From contig QEOQ01000180.1 in the NCBI GenBank assembly GCA_010279815.1, positions 2,130,375 to 2,194,374 of the forward strand: 64,000 nucleotides of DNA, in the 5' to 3' direction. Made by a program: the position numbers and the translations under genes. The stretch is from Brachionus plicatilis. Taxonomy: Eukaryota; Rotifera; Eurotatoria; Ploima; Brachionidae. This document shows, piece by piece, positions 12,135 to 22,606 of the stretch (within the stretch, counting starts at the first letter, position 1; each line of letters opens with the position of its first letter). A model generated the notes under the pieces. It saw only the letters and a list, made by a program, of their open reading frames with translations, was not told the DNA's origin and ran no database searches.

Positions 12135-13439
12135 AAAAAAATTTCATTACAAATATAAAAAGAATTAGGCAAAAACTGCTATCCACAAATAAAAAATTAC
12201 TCTCAAAACTTCTAAATAAATTTTTTTCAAAAACTGTCCAAAAAAAATTTTCTTAGCACAATTTTTAATATCTATTTAAAAAATTTTACGGTATTTTTTT
12301 AATATTTGCAAATCATATTGCGTGGAAATTTGTCGAAATAAATATTAGACCTAATCATAATAAAATAAAAATGATTTTTTGATAGAACCAAATGAGATTC
12401 ATAACAGATTAACTAATGACTCAGAGATGAGATATTTTTCAAAGATAAGTTTAAACAAATACTAAGTTCTATTTTATTTATTTATTCACGTAAAAAAAAA
12501 ACACCTGAAAAACGCGACAAAAAAGCGAGTTTTTTTTAAATTTAATAGTCTTCCTATATTTTGTCACTGATACTTAAAATTTTTTTAAGACAAGTTATTT
12601 TACATCATAAAAGATAAATTTAAACAAAAAACGAAACGAAAATATGAAAAATTATAAAACATTATGTGATAAAATTTTTTATTTTTCATATTTTCGTAAA
12701 AACGGTTTCGTGAAATTCAGAACAAAAGAACAGTACAAAGTGTTGAATAACTGTAAAAAAATTAAATAACTTTTACATCATTTTGCGTAATTTAAAATAA
12801 AAAAATGTAAGATTGCGTAAAATGACATCAAATGTAGGATGTAATAAAACGCTGTTTAAGCTAACCTAAAATGTTTTAAATTATGTGAAATTTAAGTAAA
12901 ACTTAACAAAAATACTTAGGACCGAAAAATTCTAACTTTACAGACAAAAATTTGATTTTTATTAATTTTTTTATTTTTTTAACGATTTTTTAGCAACTTG
13001 AAGTTTTACATTTTATTTCATAATTTTACATAAAATAATGTTACATACTTTAAAAAAAAAGTAATTTTAATAATGAAATTAAATTTTCATGACAACTAAA
13101 AAAATATATAGAAAATCTTAATTGTAGAAAAAAATTAGAGACTCTGACTAAAACTTTAAATTAAAAAGCTAATTTTATTCATTTCAAATTAAACTTAAAA
13201 ATTGAATAAAATTAATTAGACTATTTATTCTTTGTATGTATAATTTTCCATATTTTTGAATTCGATATTTCTTTCTAAATTTTTTTTTCGACATTTTTTT
13301 CGAGTTAAATTCCAGTGGAACAAATTTTGGTGATTAGTTTTTTTTTACTTTTTACCTTTTTTTTATATATTTAACTTTTTTCTTTTTTTTTTTTACTCTT
13401 TCTCCTTCAATGGAGGTTAATTTGACTATAAATAAATTC
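12135..13439. other. AT-rich spacer with small hairpins
   Basis: No coding signal. A hairpin occupies about 12629-12711 (AACGAAACGAAAATATG and its near complement). Loose matches to GCGTAA/TACGTAA words, common in spacers of this window, occur at 12780-12900. Long poly-T/poly-A tracts follow. Confidence 0.4.
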
Positions 13440-14120
13440 TAGTGTTGGATACGGCCAAGACAAATCGGTCCATTATACGGACGGTTTCTTGCGGTCATTT
13501 GGCCGATCAGCCAGGCGGTCTATTTTTTGGACCGCCAAAATAAACGGTCTAAAATATACGGGCGGCCAAAAAACCGGCAAAAAAATAAAAATTTCAGATA
13601 ATTTAATTATGTTAGTTATTTAAAAAAAGGAGTTTTTTAATTAAAAAAAATATTAAAAAAAAAATTATATTCAAAAATAAAAAAAAAAAGTAAAAATTTT
13701 ATTCCAAAGTTTAAAGAAAATAAAGTAGAAATTTTATTCAAAAATTAAAAAAAAAAGTAAAAATTTTATTTGAAAATAAAATAAAAAAAAATAAAAATTT
13801 TATTCATTGAATGTTCGCCAACAACCAATAACCAACAACTTCCAACGACCAACAAGTACCAACAAAATAAAATTTTTACTAAAAAATTTTTACTTTTTTT
13901 ATATTTTTGAATATAATTTTTATTTTAATAAAAAAAAGTTGGCCGGTTTTTGGCCGCCCGTATATTATTATTTTAGACCGTTTATTTTGGCGGTCCGAAA
14001 ATATGACCGCCTAGCTGACCGGCCAAATGACCGCCCATTTAAAGGTTATCACAGTCACGGTTTCTGAAAATTTTGGCCGGTTAAGTGTCCGCTTGCCAAC
14101 CCAATTAAATCCCAACACTA
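13440..14120. mobile_element. hAT-like MITE with long inverted termini
   Basis: Ends read TAGTGTTGG ... CCAACACTA, close to the CAGTGTTGGG-type ends of hAT elements. Inverted arms of about 140 bases are unusually GC-rich, built from GGCCGGT/GGCGGTC words (13445-13580 against 13937-14110). Flanks ATAAATTC (13432-13439) and TTAAATTC (14121-14128) agree at 7 of 8 positions, as expected for an 8-base target duplication. The interior is poly-A/T-rich without a transposase, so the element is non-autonomous. Confidence 0.7.
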
Positions 14121-14489
14121 TTAAATTCTATGTTTTCTTTTCTATTTTTTTTTCTATTTTTTTTTCTATTTTTTTTCTATATTATCCAATAAAATTTTGT
14201 CTTTCTGTATTATGTCACACTGCCTTTACTAGATTTATAATGACCGGTATTTTTTATTTGATTTGAATCATTTTTTATTGAGTTTGCCATATTTTTAGTC
14301 TAAGTAAAGTGTGGACAGAAAACTCTTGATTTGATTGGACTGCATAACTATTGATGTAGAGAGGATTTGAGTTAGCTAGACCCTGTAAGTATGTCATGTA
14401 TTTGTCATGTTCATTGGTTGATAAGGTTGAGAAGTTTGGTGTTGTTGGCTATTTGTATTTTATGAGAACTTTGAAAGTTTTTTGTGAGA

Positions 14490-14891
14490 GCGCAATAGGG
14501 AGTGTGGCTTTTTTTTCTTAAATTTTACGTAAAATATTGTAAATTTACCTAAATTTACATAAGTAAAAAAACGTAAATTTATCAGATTTTACGTAAAAAT
14601 TGGTAAATTTCGAACATTTTACGTAAATTTATGTAAAAAAAAATGTACAAATAATTTCAATGTCATTTCATTCGAAGTGCCAAATTATTTCAATTTTTTG
14701 GACATTTTTTTTTCACATAAATTTACGTAAAATATTCGGAATTTACTAAATTTTACGTAAAATCTGATAAATTTACATTTTTTTACTTTTATAAATTTAC
14801 GTAAATTCACAATTTTTTACGTAAATTATCTACTATTATTTACTTTTTTTGACGTAAATTATCGTGAATTACTAAATCCGGAACACCACTG
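14490..14891. repeat. Inverted-repeat (foldback) element rich in ACGTAAAT words
   Basis: Left arm about 14500-14660 and right arm about 14690-14888 are complementary, built from repeated TTTACGTAAA-like words around a centre near 14665. The right end reads GGAACACCACTG, reminiscent of hAT CAGTGGTG ends; the left end (GAGTGTGGC) is only similar. No target duplication is evident and nothing is coded. ACGTAA-rich words recur at 12780-12900, 27230-27290 and 45410-45480. Confidence 0.45.
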
Positions 14892-15914
14892 TATGTTATC
14901 TTTTATGAAATATTTATATTATATGAATTCAAATTAAAAATAAACTTAACCTAACCTTAAACCCTAAACTACATTGAATCCCATTTTGTTAAAAAAGAAG
15001 ACTAGCCATTAAATAAACCCCAATTTGACAAAGCTCAATACGTCTTGCACCGTCTTTCGTTCAGTCAAACTGTGGTTAATTTAATGGTTAGCTTTATTTA
15101 ACTTGTTTTTTTCATTAATCAAATTTTCAATAAAATCAATAAAAGTCTTGGTTTGTTCCAAGATTTTATTATATTCACTAAATTACCTTAAAGTATACAC
15201 AAATTAATGTTTTCTTTACTAAATAATATGGAATAAAGTACATAAAGCACATAAAAGTCTTGGTTGGTTACAAGATTTTATTATGCTTACTAAATTTAAG
15301 AATTTAGAAATTAAAAAAAAATAAAATAAAGGACACGTGAAGCAGATAAAAGAAACATAATAGATACAGCACATTAAAGTAGCATAGTGGATTTTTAAAA
15401 CTTCATTGGCAATAGATGTAATTCTATGGCAAGCTTTCTGCTCTACAAGGACTTAGACTTTTTACGGCGAAAGTTACAATACTAGAGCTAAATTCAACGT
15501 AAGTGTTATATTTCTAGAGAATTTACTGATTTTAAAATATGGTCATGAGTTTAAATTGAAGCAGTTTGTATTTCTAAAAAAGTGAATTTTTTAATATACA
15601 AGATTTTTATCTTGTCAAAATTATATTTGTCCCAAAATTTTAATTATAAATTTTTTAGTTTTTGTCTATACGGTTCAAAGCTAAATTTAAATATTTTACG
15701 GTTAAACGAGAATCATAATAATGAAAAATTGTTCGGGTTGTTGTTTTTGATTATTACTTTACTATGCATTGATTTCATTTAATAATTTTTTTAAAGTTAA
15801 AGAAAGTATTTATAATTTACAGGTGACATAATCGTGATTTTTAGTACATTTTGATGAAAAATTGAAAAATAAATTAATTTATTTAATATTAGAAAAATAT
15901 CCAAAAATTGTTGG
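14892..15914. other. Spacer with a short duplicated segment
   Basis: No gene. A segment of about 45 bases (AAAAGTCTTGGTTTGTTCCA...TTCACTAAATT, about 15141-15185) recurs with small changes at about 15253-15297 in direct orientation. The remainder is plain AT-rich sequence forming the 3' flank of MPRL-C. Confidence 0.4.
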
Positions 15915-17036
15915 TCAAAGCTGTTGATATGATGTGCCTTTTACTTTTGAAATTGTAAACGAAAATCCAGCCTTTGTTTGTTATTTTAGTTAATTCTAAT
16001 AAGATTTGAATATTTTTTTACTTTTATATTTCCTGGCATTGAAGTCCAAAATTGATGGTTTGGAATCATTTCTGGTCCTGAATTTTTTTTATAAAATTTC
16101 AAAAAAACAAAACCACCAATAAAGTAAACAAACACCAGTGAAAAAAATCTTTTATTTTGTTTAGACCTTAAAATTTATAAGCAAAAAAATAAAGATTACA
16201 TTATAAGCAGAACCGAGCCGAAACTTAGACCACCACTTTTTCCAGGTTTTTTACCTAAAATCAAAAAATTAATTGAGACTACTTAGTAAAACCAGTTTTA
16301 ATTTTACCAGAGCATCCATCTGGACAACAACAAGGTGAATTAAACGTAAATGTCTTTAAAAATTTTAAATTAAAGATATTTTTTTTTAATTTAAATATTT
16401 AAACAAACATATCGTGAACTCCCAGGAGAATCTTCACCACCACTGAAGCTTTCTGTCTTCGAACAAACACAATTAATTGTCGATTGTCTAAAAATAAGAT
16501 ATTTATTAAAACAAAGAGACAAATTAAAAATTTTACCTTTCAGGAGCTGTAAAACTCATTGTGAAAATACCAGAATCCAGACTAAAACTATATTTTGATT
16601 GATCACCACAATTGTATTTTAATTGACCATCAGAGGTTTCTTGGCAAATCTGGCCAAATTTTAAAATTAAATAAACTCACTTGACTTTTTTATAAAACTT
16701 TCCGTTAGCTTACAGCTGCTGATGCTCTTTGACCACCTTCACAAGGTATTGGAGAACACGGGTTGAATTTATACTTAAAACCAGCATCTTCAGCAACCCT
16801 TATTATTTTAGATTAAGTCATTTAATTTATTAAATTAATTAGCGTTTTTTTTCAGTTAGTTACCTTGGACTTGTTGGGTTGTCAAGTGATGTTAAATCAA
16901 TCAATCGACCATCATTTAATTGAGCTTTACATGGTGACAATGGAATAATTTTGGACGATATTGATTGATTTAAAATTTTTGATACCAAACAATTGATTAC
17001 ACAGAATGTAAACAGAAAATAAATTTTTAATTTCAT
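15915..17036 (-). CDS. MPRL-C: cation-dependent mannose-6-phosphate receptor-like protein
   Basis: Eight exons in phase (16864-17036, 16714-16798, 16537-16649, 16409-16487, 16308-16353, 16200-16254, 16022-16148, 15915-15971), about 244 residues. Signal peptide (MKLKIYFLFTFCVINCLVS), lectin domain with CKAQLNDGR, YKFNPC, AICQ, NCGDQ, ERQSTINC and a Tyr at the exon 4 end, a CCCPDGC turn, a Gly/Lys stalk, LSFGSVLLI plus SLVFVYFIGGFVFLKF membrane helix, tail EMIPNHQFW and GFSFTISK, terminal YQQL. All four expected ligand-contact residues are present, so this is the best candidate for a working receptor. Intron 6 and exon 7 are almost base-for-base the same as in MPRL-A, while the signal peptide, stalk and tail end differ, which suggests gene conversion. 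Start codon 233 bases from that of divergent MPRL-D. Confidence 0.87.
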
Positions 17037-17269
17037 CTTTTTTACAAACTCTCTGAAATTGTTAGATGCTTTTTTACCATTATTTCACCAAACCTATCTA
17101 TCACATTTTTCATGTGATAATTTTTTCATGTGATCGTTTATCTTTTAAGATTTTTCAAAGGAAAATTGTCTCATGAAATCTTGTCGATATATTTATTTTA
17201 TTTATTTAAGTTGTCAAAATTAAATTTCTATCTAATTTTACAACATTTGATCTTTTTTTAAAATTTAAA
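17037..17269. promoter_or_regulatory. Compact bidirectional promoter of MPRL-C and MPRL-D
   Basis: Only 233 bases separate the two start codons, so both promoters must overlap. It holds two TCATGTGA boxes, at 17110-17117 and 17126-17133, spaced 16 bases apart in a tandem TTTTTTCATGTGAT context; the same block precedes MPRL-A. In animals TCATGTGA is the M-box recognised by MiT/TFE factors that control lysosomal genes, which would fit a lysosomal sorting receptor. That link is inference. Confidence 0.5.
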
Positions 17270-18476
17270 ATGAAAATAACACGATTAATGTTATTGCTCA
17301 AATTTTTATCATTCGCAAATGCTTTAGTTCAAAATCATATCAAAAATTTTGGAAATTTTAAAACAAAAAAACTTTCGGATTGTAAAGCTGAATTGGATGA
17401 TGGAAGAATTGTTGATTTGAGCTCTTTGGACAACCCGTCAAATCCTATGTAAATATCTTTTCAAATATATAAAATAATGAAGATTTAAATTGTGATCCGT
17501 ATCAGTTGTTTTCTCTAATAATTTGCAAGGTACCATTGAGAAGCAAATCTTTTAAAGTTAAACTTTTATGATAAAAACAATGGATTTTACGTGACCAAAT
17601 ATAATCTCCTTTTAATTTTATAATTTGATAAATTTTTTACCTCTAGATCAGTAATTTATGAAAATCAAGAATATTTTTATAACCCATGTACAGCAATTGA
17701 ATGCGATCCAAATTCAATAAAAAATACGGCAGTATCACTTTTTTATTTTAAATTCAAAAACTAATTCAGAGCTTTTAACTTCATAAAAATGTTGCTTTTT
17801 ATTTTGAACGATCTGAATTGCATTTTTTTAATTAAAAAACGGCATCTTGAAGTCTGGGATCAAAAAAATCAGATAAGATAGTATTTTGTTTATAACTTTT
17901 GAATGGTATTTGATTAAATCTCTTTGCAAAATGCTAAATAATGCAAAATACAAAATATTTGCAAAAACTCTGCATTTTGCAGTAAAATGAACGTCATTAA
18001 AAAGTATTTTATTTAACTGCGCAATTTAAATACACAGTTTTTGCAGAGCCTTAACTAATATTCGGCATGTATTTTGCATTATTTAGCATTTTGCAGACAG
18101 ATTTAATAAAATACCATTCAAAAGTTATAAACAAAATACTATTTGATCTGATATTTTTGAACCTAAACTTCAAGATGCTTAAAAAACAATATAGTAAATA
18201 CATAAAATTTAATTTTAGATATGTCAAAAAATTAAGGATAGCCATGAAGAATATAATTGTGGTGAACAGAATACTGCATCTTTCGATTTTAAAAATAATA
18301 ATCTGTATATTTCATATACTTCAAGAGACAGGTAATTAAATAATTCATAAATTTAACCATTAAAATTTTTAGTATAATCAAATTAAATAAAATTTTTAAG
18401 AAAAACAACCATTCAATGCGAGTGTTCTTCTGAACAAAAATTGGAATTTTCGTCTGAAAGACCAGTGAAAAATTAT
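17270..18476 (+). CDS. MPRL-D, 5' exons: signal peptide and lectin domain
   Basis: Four exons in phase (17270-17448, 17647-17731, 18219-18331, 18401-18476). They encode a signal peptide, CKAELDDGRIVDLSSLDNPSNP, EYFYNPC, AICQ, NCGEQ, RKTTIQCEC and SSERPVKNY, ending at donor GTAATT. Gln, Arg, Glu and Tyr of the ligand site are kept. Exon 5 (CCC turn plus first half of the membrane helix) is not found within the next 3.7 kb; that stretch is filled with foldback and ORF1/AT-hook sequences, and the matching 3' exons appear at 22186-22606. Either the gene has a 3.7-kb intron or it has been split. Intron 2 holds a foldback element. Without the 3' part the product would be a secreted lectin domain. 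Confidence 0.6.
17842..18178. repeat. Foldback MITE in intron 2 of MPRL-D
   Basis: Terminal words GCATCTTGAAG (17842) and CTTCAAGATGC (ends 18178) are complementary. Arms of about 140 bases pair with moderate divergence (shared TAGTATTTTGTTTATAACTT and TGCAAAATGCTAAATAATGC). The centre contains GCAAAAACTCTGCATTTTGC, also found in the 45810-46032 palindrome, so both may belong to one superfamily. Open frames in it are shadows of the palindrome. Confidence 0.65.
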
Positions 18477-20439
18477 GTAATTTTTAAAAAATTTAAACAG
18501 GGCTATAGGATATTAGATTTTTAAAGATTTTTCGACACAAAAATTTTAAGGAATATATAGAAAAATATTTACCAAGCAAAAAAAAATTTTTTGTTTTTGT
18601 TTAAGCCATATCCAACGAAACTTTTTTATCGTTTTTTTAATGACGTAAAAAGGTTCAGTTTAATATTAACTAATAATAATATGTCTCTCTCTATCCTAGT
18701 CGATAATGGAGCAATCATTTCCTTTTCCAGTTTAATATTAGGGTTAACTAATTCCTGAAAATTTAATGATTTACTTCTTAATTAGGGTATAAATTTCATC
18801 TTTAAAATTTATTTTAAAATTTTCCCTTTCTATTATTTTATTGCTTGATAATTTTTAAAATAGACAATAACATTTACCAAAAAAATTATTTCTAAAAAAG
18901 TCTTTTTAAAAAAAAGTTAAAATTAGGATTTTTTTTACAATAATTTCATTAGTTTAAGGTTCAGGAAATGCAAAACGTCCACGCTATCTTAGAATTCGAT
19001 TTTCGACTTCACATTCGTAATCTGCATACGTAAAAACTCCAGAATACCAATTTTTAGGGAGGGTTGAAAAAATTTTTTTTCGCTACAGGGGCTCAAAGAG
19101 TTTTATAATTGTCAAAAATATGCTTCGGTCTGATGAGAATATCTTTTGAAAACATATACAAAAGATATAAAAATCACATACCATCTTGTAGAGCAAAAAA
19201 TTCTCTACTAGAAAATATCTTTTTTTTCTTCCAAAAAAAAATCTCGAGATTTTTTCAAAAAAAGCTGAAATTTTACCCGATTTTTTTGTTTTTTTGTAAA
19301 TAGTCCCAGGGAACCCCCCTGACCCCAAATGAGAAATACAAATTCTGAAACAAGAGAAAATTCTGAACAAATCGTAAGTTTTATTTTCTTTATTTTCTCT
19401 TTTATTTTTCTTAAAAAAAGCGTTCAAAATGAGGCATTTTTTAAAAAAATTGAAAAAAATAAAGTTTTTTGAAGTTTTTAATCAAAATGTGAATATGTAT
19501 AAGTCTTACTTTTAAAAAAAAAATTAAATATTAATTTACTAAAGGTAATGCAATTAAATATTTCATCAATTCAAAAGATTGTTTGAAATTCTCAAATGTT
19601 CTTTAACTTTTTCTTTTGAATGACCTGAAAAATAAGTTTTTAATATTTTAATATTTTCGAAAAATTTTTATTAAATTTTACGAAATATTATTACAATTTT
19701 AATTTTTTCGCAATTCAATATTATCAACCAAATTATTTTAAAGAACATTTTTAGATTCATTGCGCAATTAAATTTCATCGCAGATTTTTAATTTTTTTAA
19801 CATTTCAAAGCTTTATTTTTAAACTTTCGAAAAAGGATTGTAATTTCTAAAAATGCGATGGAATTTAATTGCGCATCTAAAAATGTTTAAGCAAGATTGA
19901 GCGCTTGAAATGTGATCAAAAATTTTACTTTGCTATTAAAAATCACAATAGAATTTCGTATTAAAATTTCAGGAACTTTTAAATTGATTCTCTTTATTGT
20001 GTGGTTGTGAAGTTCATTTCAATTTGATTATTACAATTCAGAAAAACTTGAAAAATCTTTTTTCAATAAGAAATAGTTTAGTTCTGTAAAATGCTTAATT
20101 TTAAGAAAATCTGGTTTATCCGAAAATATATGTCTGCAAAAATTCCACAAAGTAATTGCAAAGTTGACTAGGATATTTTTTGATAGCGTTTAAAACGCAG
20201 AAATTTACATAGTATTTTAGCAGACTTTTCTACTGCATTAATAAATGTGCTAAAATTTAACCATTTTACAGAATTAAATTATCTCTTTCAGTAAAAAATA
20301 ATTCAAGTTTTTCTTAATTAAAATGATCGAATGAACTTCACAACCAGGAGTAGAAAAATACTAATACAAAGCCTAAAGTTCAAAAATCAGAAATTTGCTC
20401 TTAGAAAATAAATTTATTTTGGCCATCATTTAATGGACT
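18477..20439. repeat. Repeat-rich insert separating the two halves of MPRL-D
   Basis: No gene. A hairpin lies at about 19744-19890 (GCGCAATTAAATT...CATCGCA against GCGATGGAATTTAATTGCGC). A longer foldback spans about 20003-20346, with termini TGGTTGTGAAGTTCATT and AATGAACTTCACAACCA and inner GAAAAACTTGAA arms. The stretch 19040-19430 has a C-rich patch (GGGAACCCCCCTGACCCC) and looks like old transposon sequence, but I cannot name it. Confidence 0.5.
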
Positions 20440-20718
20440 GACAAAAAAATTCCCATTTTACCAACAAAAAAGACTAAATTTACTGACAAAAAAACTAAAC
20501 TAGGTGACAAACAAACTACCTCACTGATAATTAAACTAATTGAGTGACAATTAAACTAATCGACTGACAAATAAACTAATTGACCGACAAATTAAATATT
20601 TCCAGGATGACAGATAAAACAAAAAAATGGTGACTAATTTAATTAATGACTAATGACTAATGCTTTCTGACAAATTCATCATCTCTGTCGGGATCAACAA
20701 GACTAGCTTCCGGGATTG

Positions 20719-21063
20719 CTACAATAACATTGTTGGCTCTCTTCTCGTTCTTTTCATTTCATTTGCAATGGTTCTAATCATAACAAGTGCATTCTCATCC
20801 TTGTGAGCCTTTCCGGACACAATTTTAGACCAATTAAGGTTAGACGTAGGAGCCGTTTCGGTTTGCTTGCTTTCTATTGTCTCAACTCGACCATTTAGCA
20901 CGGAAATTTCCTGCTTATTGAGATTTTTTAGTTCATCAATAATGACTTTATCTTGCTCCTCAACTTTAAGTTGAAGCACCTTAATCGTTATTGCTAGGGA
21001 CTTGATCCATTCGTGGTGCTTTTTGGTCACTTTCGAGTGGTTTCCTTGTCCCATATTTGGCAA
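20719..21063 (-). pseudogene. LINE ORF1-like coiled-coil protein, frameshifted
   Basis: Begins MPNMGQGNHSKVTKK. Residues about 20-65 form heptads (IKVLQLKVEEQDKVIIDEL), followed by a polar linker, WSKIVSGK, and an IANEMKRTRRE block. That order (coiled coil, WS..V.GK, ANE..R..R) is typical of nucleic-acid-binding ORF1 proteins of non-LTR retrotransposons. After this block the expected continuation (NNVIVAIPEASLVDPDRDDEF) is in another frame, at about 20655-20735, so the copy carries a frameshift and no endonuclease/RT follows. Confidence 0.55.
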
Positions 21064-21088
21064 AATAAAAATTTAAGTAAAGTAAAAT

Positions 21089-21511
21089 ATGAATTTAAGT
21101 AAAGCTTATTACCACCTAACATCGGACGACGAAGTAGTTCTATACATGAGCGATAACTCCTAAAGCGATACTCAGAGCACTCCAAAACGATGGCTTACAA
21201 CAACCAAAAATAAAAGCCATGAGTCATCAGTCGAAGTCGAAGTACCGGTCGCAGCTGAAGCATCAGTCGCAGCTGAAGCATCAGTCGCAGCTGAAGCATC
21301 AGTCGCAGCTGAAGCATCAGTCGCAGCTGAAGCATCAGTCGCAGCTGAAGCATCAGTCGCAGCTGAAGCATCAGTCGCAGCTGAAGCATCAGTCGCAGTC
21401 GAAGCACTGAATGTGGTTTTACCTAGAAAACGAGGAAGGCCAACGAAAAAGCAAAAGACAAATTATGTAATTTTTTCCTTATCTTTTACTTTTTTTATAT
21501 TTTCTTTGTAA
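21089..21511 (+). pseudogene. Repeat protein (VAAEAS)n with C-terminal AT-hook, one stop
   Basis: From ATG at 21089 the frame reads MNLSKAYYHLTSDDEVVLYMSDNS, hits TAA at 21161-21163, and continues open in the same frame to 21511. After the stop comes a T/K-rich stretch, then about eight VAAEAS hexapeptides coded by the 18-base minisatellite, then LPRKRGRPTKKQ, a canonical AT-hook (KRGRP core) that binds the minor groove of AT-rich DNA. The stop suggests a broken gene, or a shorter one starting downstream. It sits back to back with the ORF1-like frame. I know no family with this architecture. Confidence 0.4.
21239..21407 (+). repeat. 18-base minisatellite
   Basis: About nine near-identical tandem copies of CAGTCGCAGCTGAAGCAT, with variants at both ends (CAGTCGAAGT). 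The unit is a multiple of three, so all frames stay open; the S-Q-L-K-H-Q and L-R-L-M-L-Q repeat proteins in the other frames are shadows. It is GC-rich compared with its surroundings. Confidence 0.9.
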
Positions 21512-22185
21512 TTTTATATTTAATAGTATTTTTAATAACTATTTTTGTAAGTCGAAATAGTTATTTTGTCACCACAATAAGTTTATTTAGTCAGTCCAAA
21601 ATGGATTTATTAGTTCACTTAAAATAGTTTTTTTGTCACCCCAAAAAAAATAAATTTGTCACCCCTAAAAAATTAACCCCATTTATTTTTATTTGATGAA
21701 TGTCAGCTAAATTTAAATTTCGAACAATTTCTCTGATTCTAAGGGTTTTTAAATTTGAGATTTTCTTTAAACTATACTTCAAATTGAAATTTTACTTGTA
21801 AGCCTGAAAATTGTATTAATATTATTCATTAATCACAATATAATAACATATTATTCATTGTTCTAATTAAAAAAAATCTTCATCTTTTTTATCTTAAAAT
21901 TTGTATTTAATTATAAAATATTTATGTATTTAAGTTTATTATATTTAAATTCTAAAATTTATCTCTTAATTAATCTTAAAAAGAAATATCAATTTAATTT
22001 AATAATAAACTTTAATTAATCATTTTGCACATCAAAAATTGATCTTAAATCTCTTCAAATTTTTATAAGGTTTGTTTTTTGGCAAATTTTATTTTTTCGT
22101 TTTATTACTAAATTTACTGAGCGAATATTGAGAAAATTTTAATAAATTTTATTTTTAATTTTAAAAATAATAAACTTTTTACAAG

Positions 22186-22606
22186 TTTTTAAACCTAAAA
22201 TCACCTTGCTGTTGTCCAAATAAATGCAACGGAAAGAAACCGACAAAAAGTGGTGGGCTTAGCTTAGGATCAGTTCTATTGATTAAATATTTAAATAATT
22301 TAAAAAAAAAAGTTTCTATATTAATCGATTAATTATATTGCTGTTAAAATTTAGATTTTTTTCTGTCCTTTTTGTTTACGTATTTGGTGGAATTGTTTTT
22401 TTGAAGTTTTTCCAAAAAAAAAATGGAACAGAGATGATCCCAAATTATCAGTTTAGGTCTTCATTACCTGGAGATGTTAAGGTAAATTCGAAAAATACTT
22501 GGATTTTGTAAAAATTTTATTAATTATTTTGTTTTAATTTTAGACAGGCGTGTCATTTACTGTATCGAAAGTTCGCCGAAATAATAATTCTTACAATCAA
22601 ATATAG
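22186..22606 (+). pseudogene. MPRL-D 3' exons (membrane helix and tail), probably decaying
   Basis: Exon 22186-~22282 encodes the CCC turn, a Lys/Gly stalk and LSLGSVLLI. Exon 22355-22481 encodes FFSVLFVYVFGGIVFLKFF and a tail in which the conserved FW reads FR. The last exon 22544-22606 encodes GVSFTVSKVRR...YNQI. Two warnings of decay: the donor after the LLI codons is TAAATA instead of GT, and the tail Trp is lost. The intron that splits the stalk in MPRL-A/C is absent here. Best match to MPRL-B and D, so this is likely the displaced 3' half of MPRL-D. Confidence 0.62.

Larger units (their letters stand above)
20440..21690. mobile_element. Unclassified element with inverted TGACAAA-word arrays and two internal frames
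   Basis: The left 170 bases contain repeated TGACAAATAAACTAAT-type words. The right 130 bases (about 21545-21675) contain the complementary ATTTTGTCACC/TTTAGTCAG words, so the flanks are degenerate inverted arrays. Between them a minus-strand coiled-coil frame (20719-21063) and a plus-strand repeat/AT-hook frame (21089-21511) run divergently. It may be one element or a nested composite. Exact ends and target duplication are not resolved. Confidence 0.45.

Noticed and set aside
13807..14266. Two plus-strand frames of 79-86 codons
   Set aside because: They lie in the arms of the hAT-like MITE and in a TTTTCTATTT simple repeat.
19083..19427. 114-codon minus-strand frame rich in F and K
   Set aside because: Repeat-like AT-rich context, with an overlapping frame on the other strand from the same inverted words; no domain seen.
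21195..21407. Leu/Arg repeat protein on the minus strand, and the Gln/Lys/His repeat on the plus strand
   Set aside because: An 18-base minisatellite keeps all frames open. Only the frame continuing into an AT-hook shows further protein-like structure.
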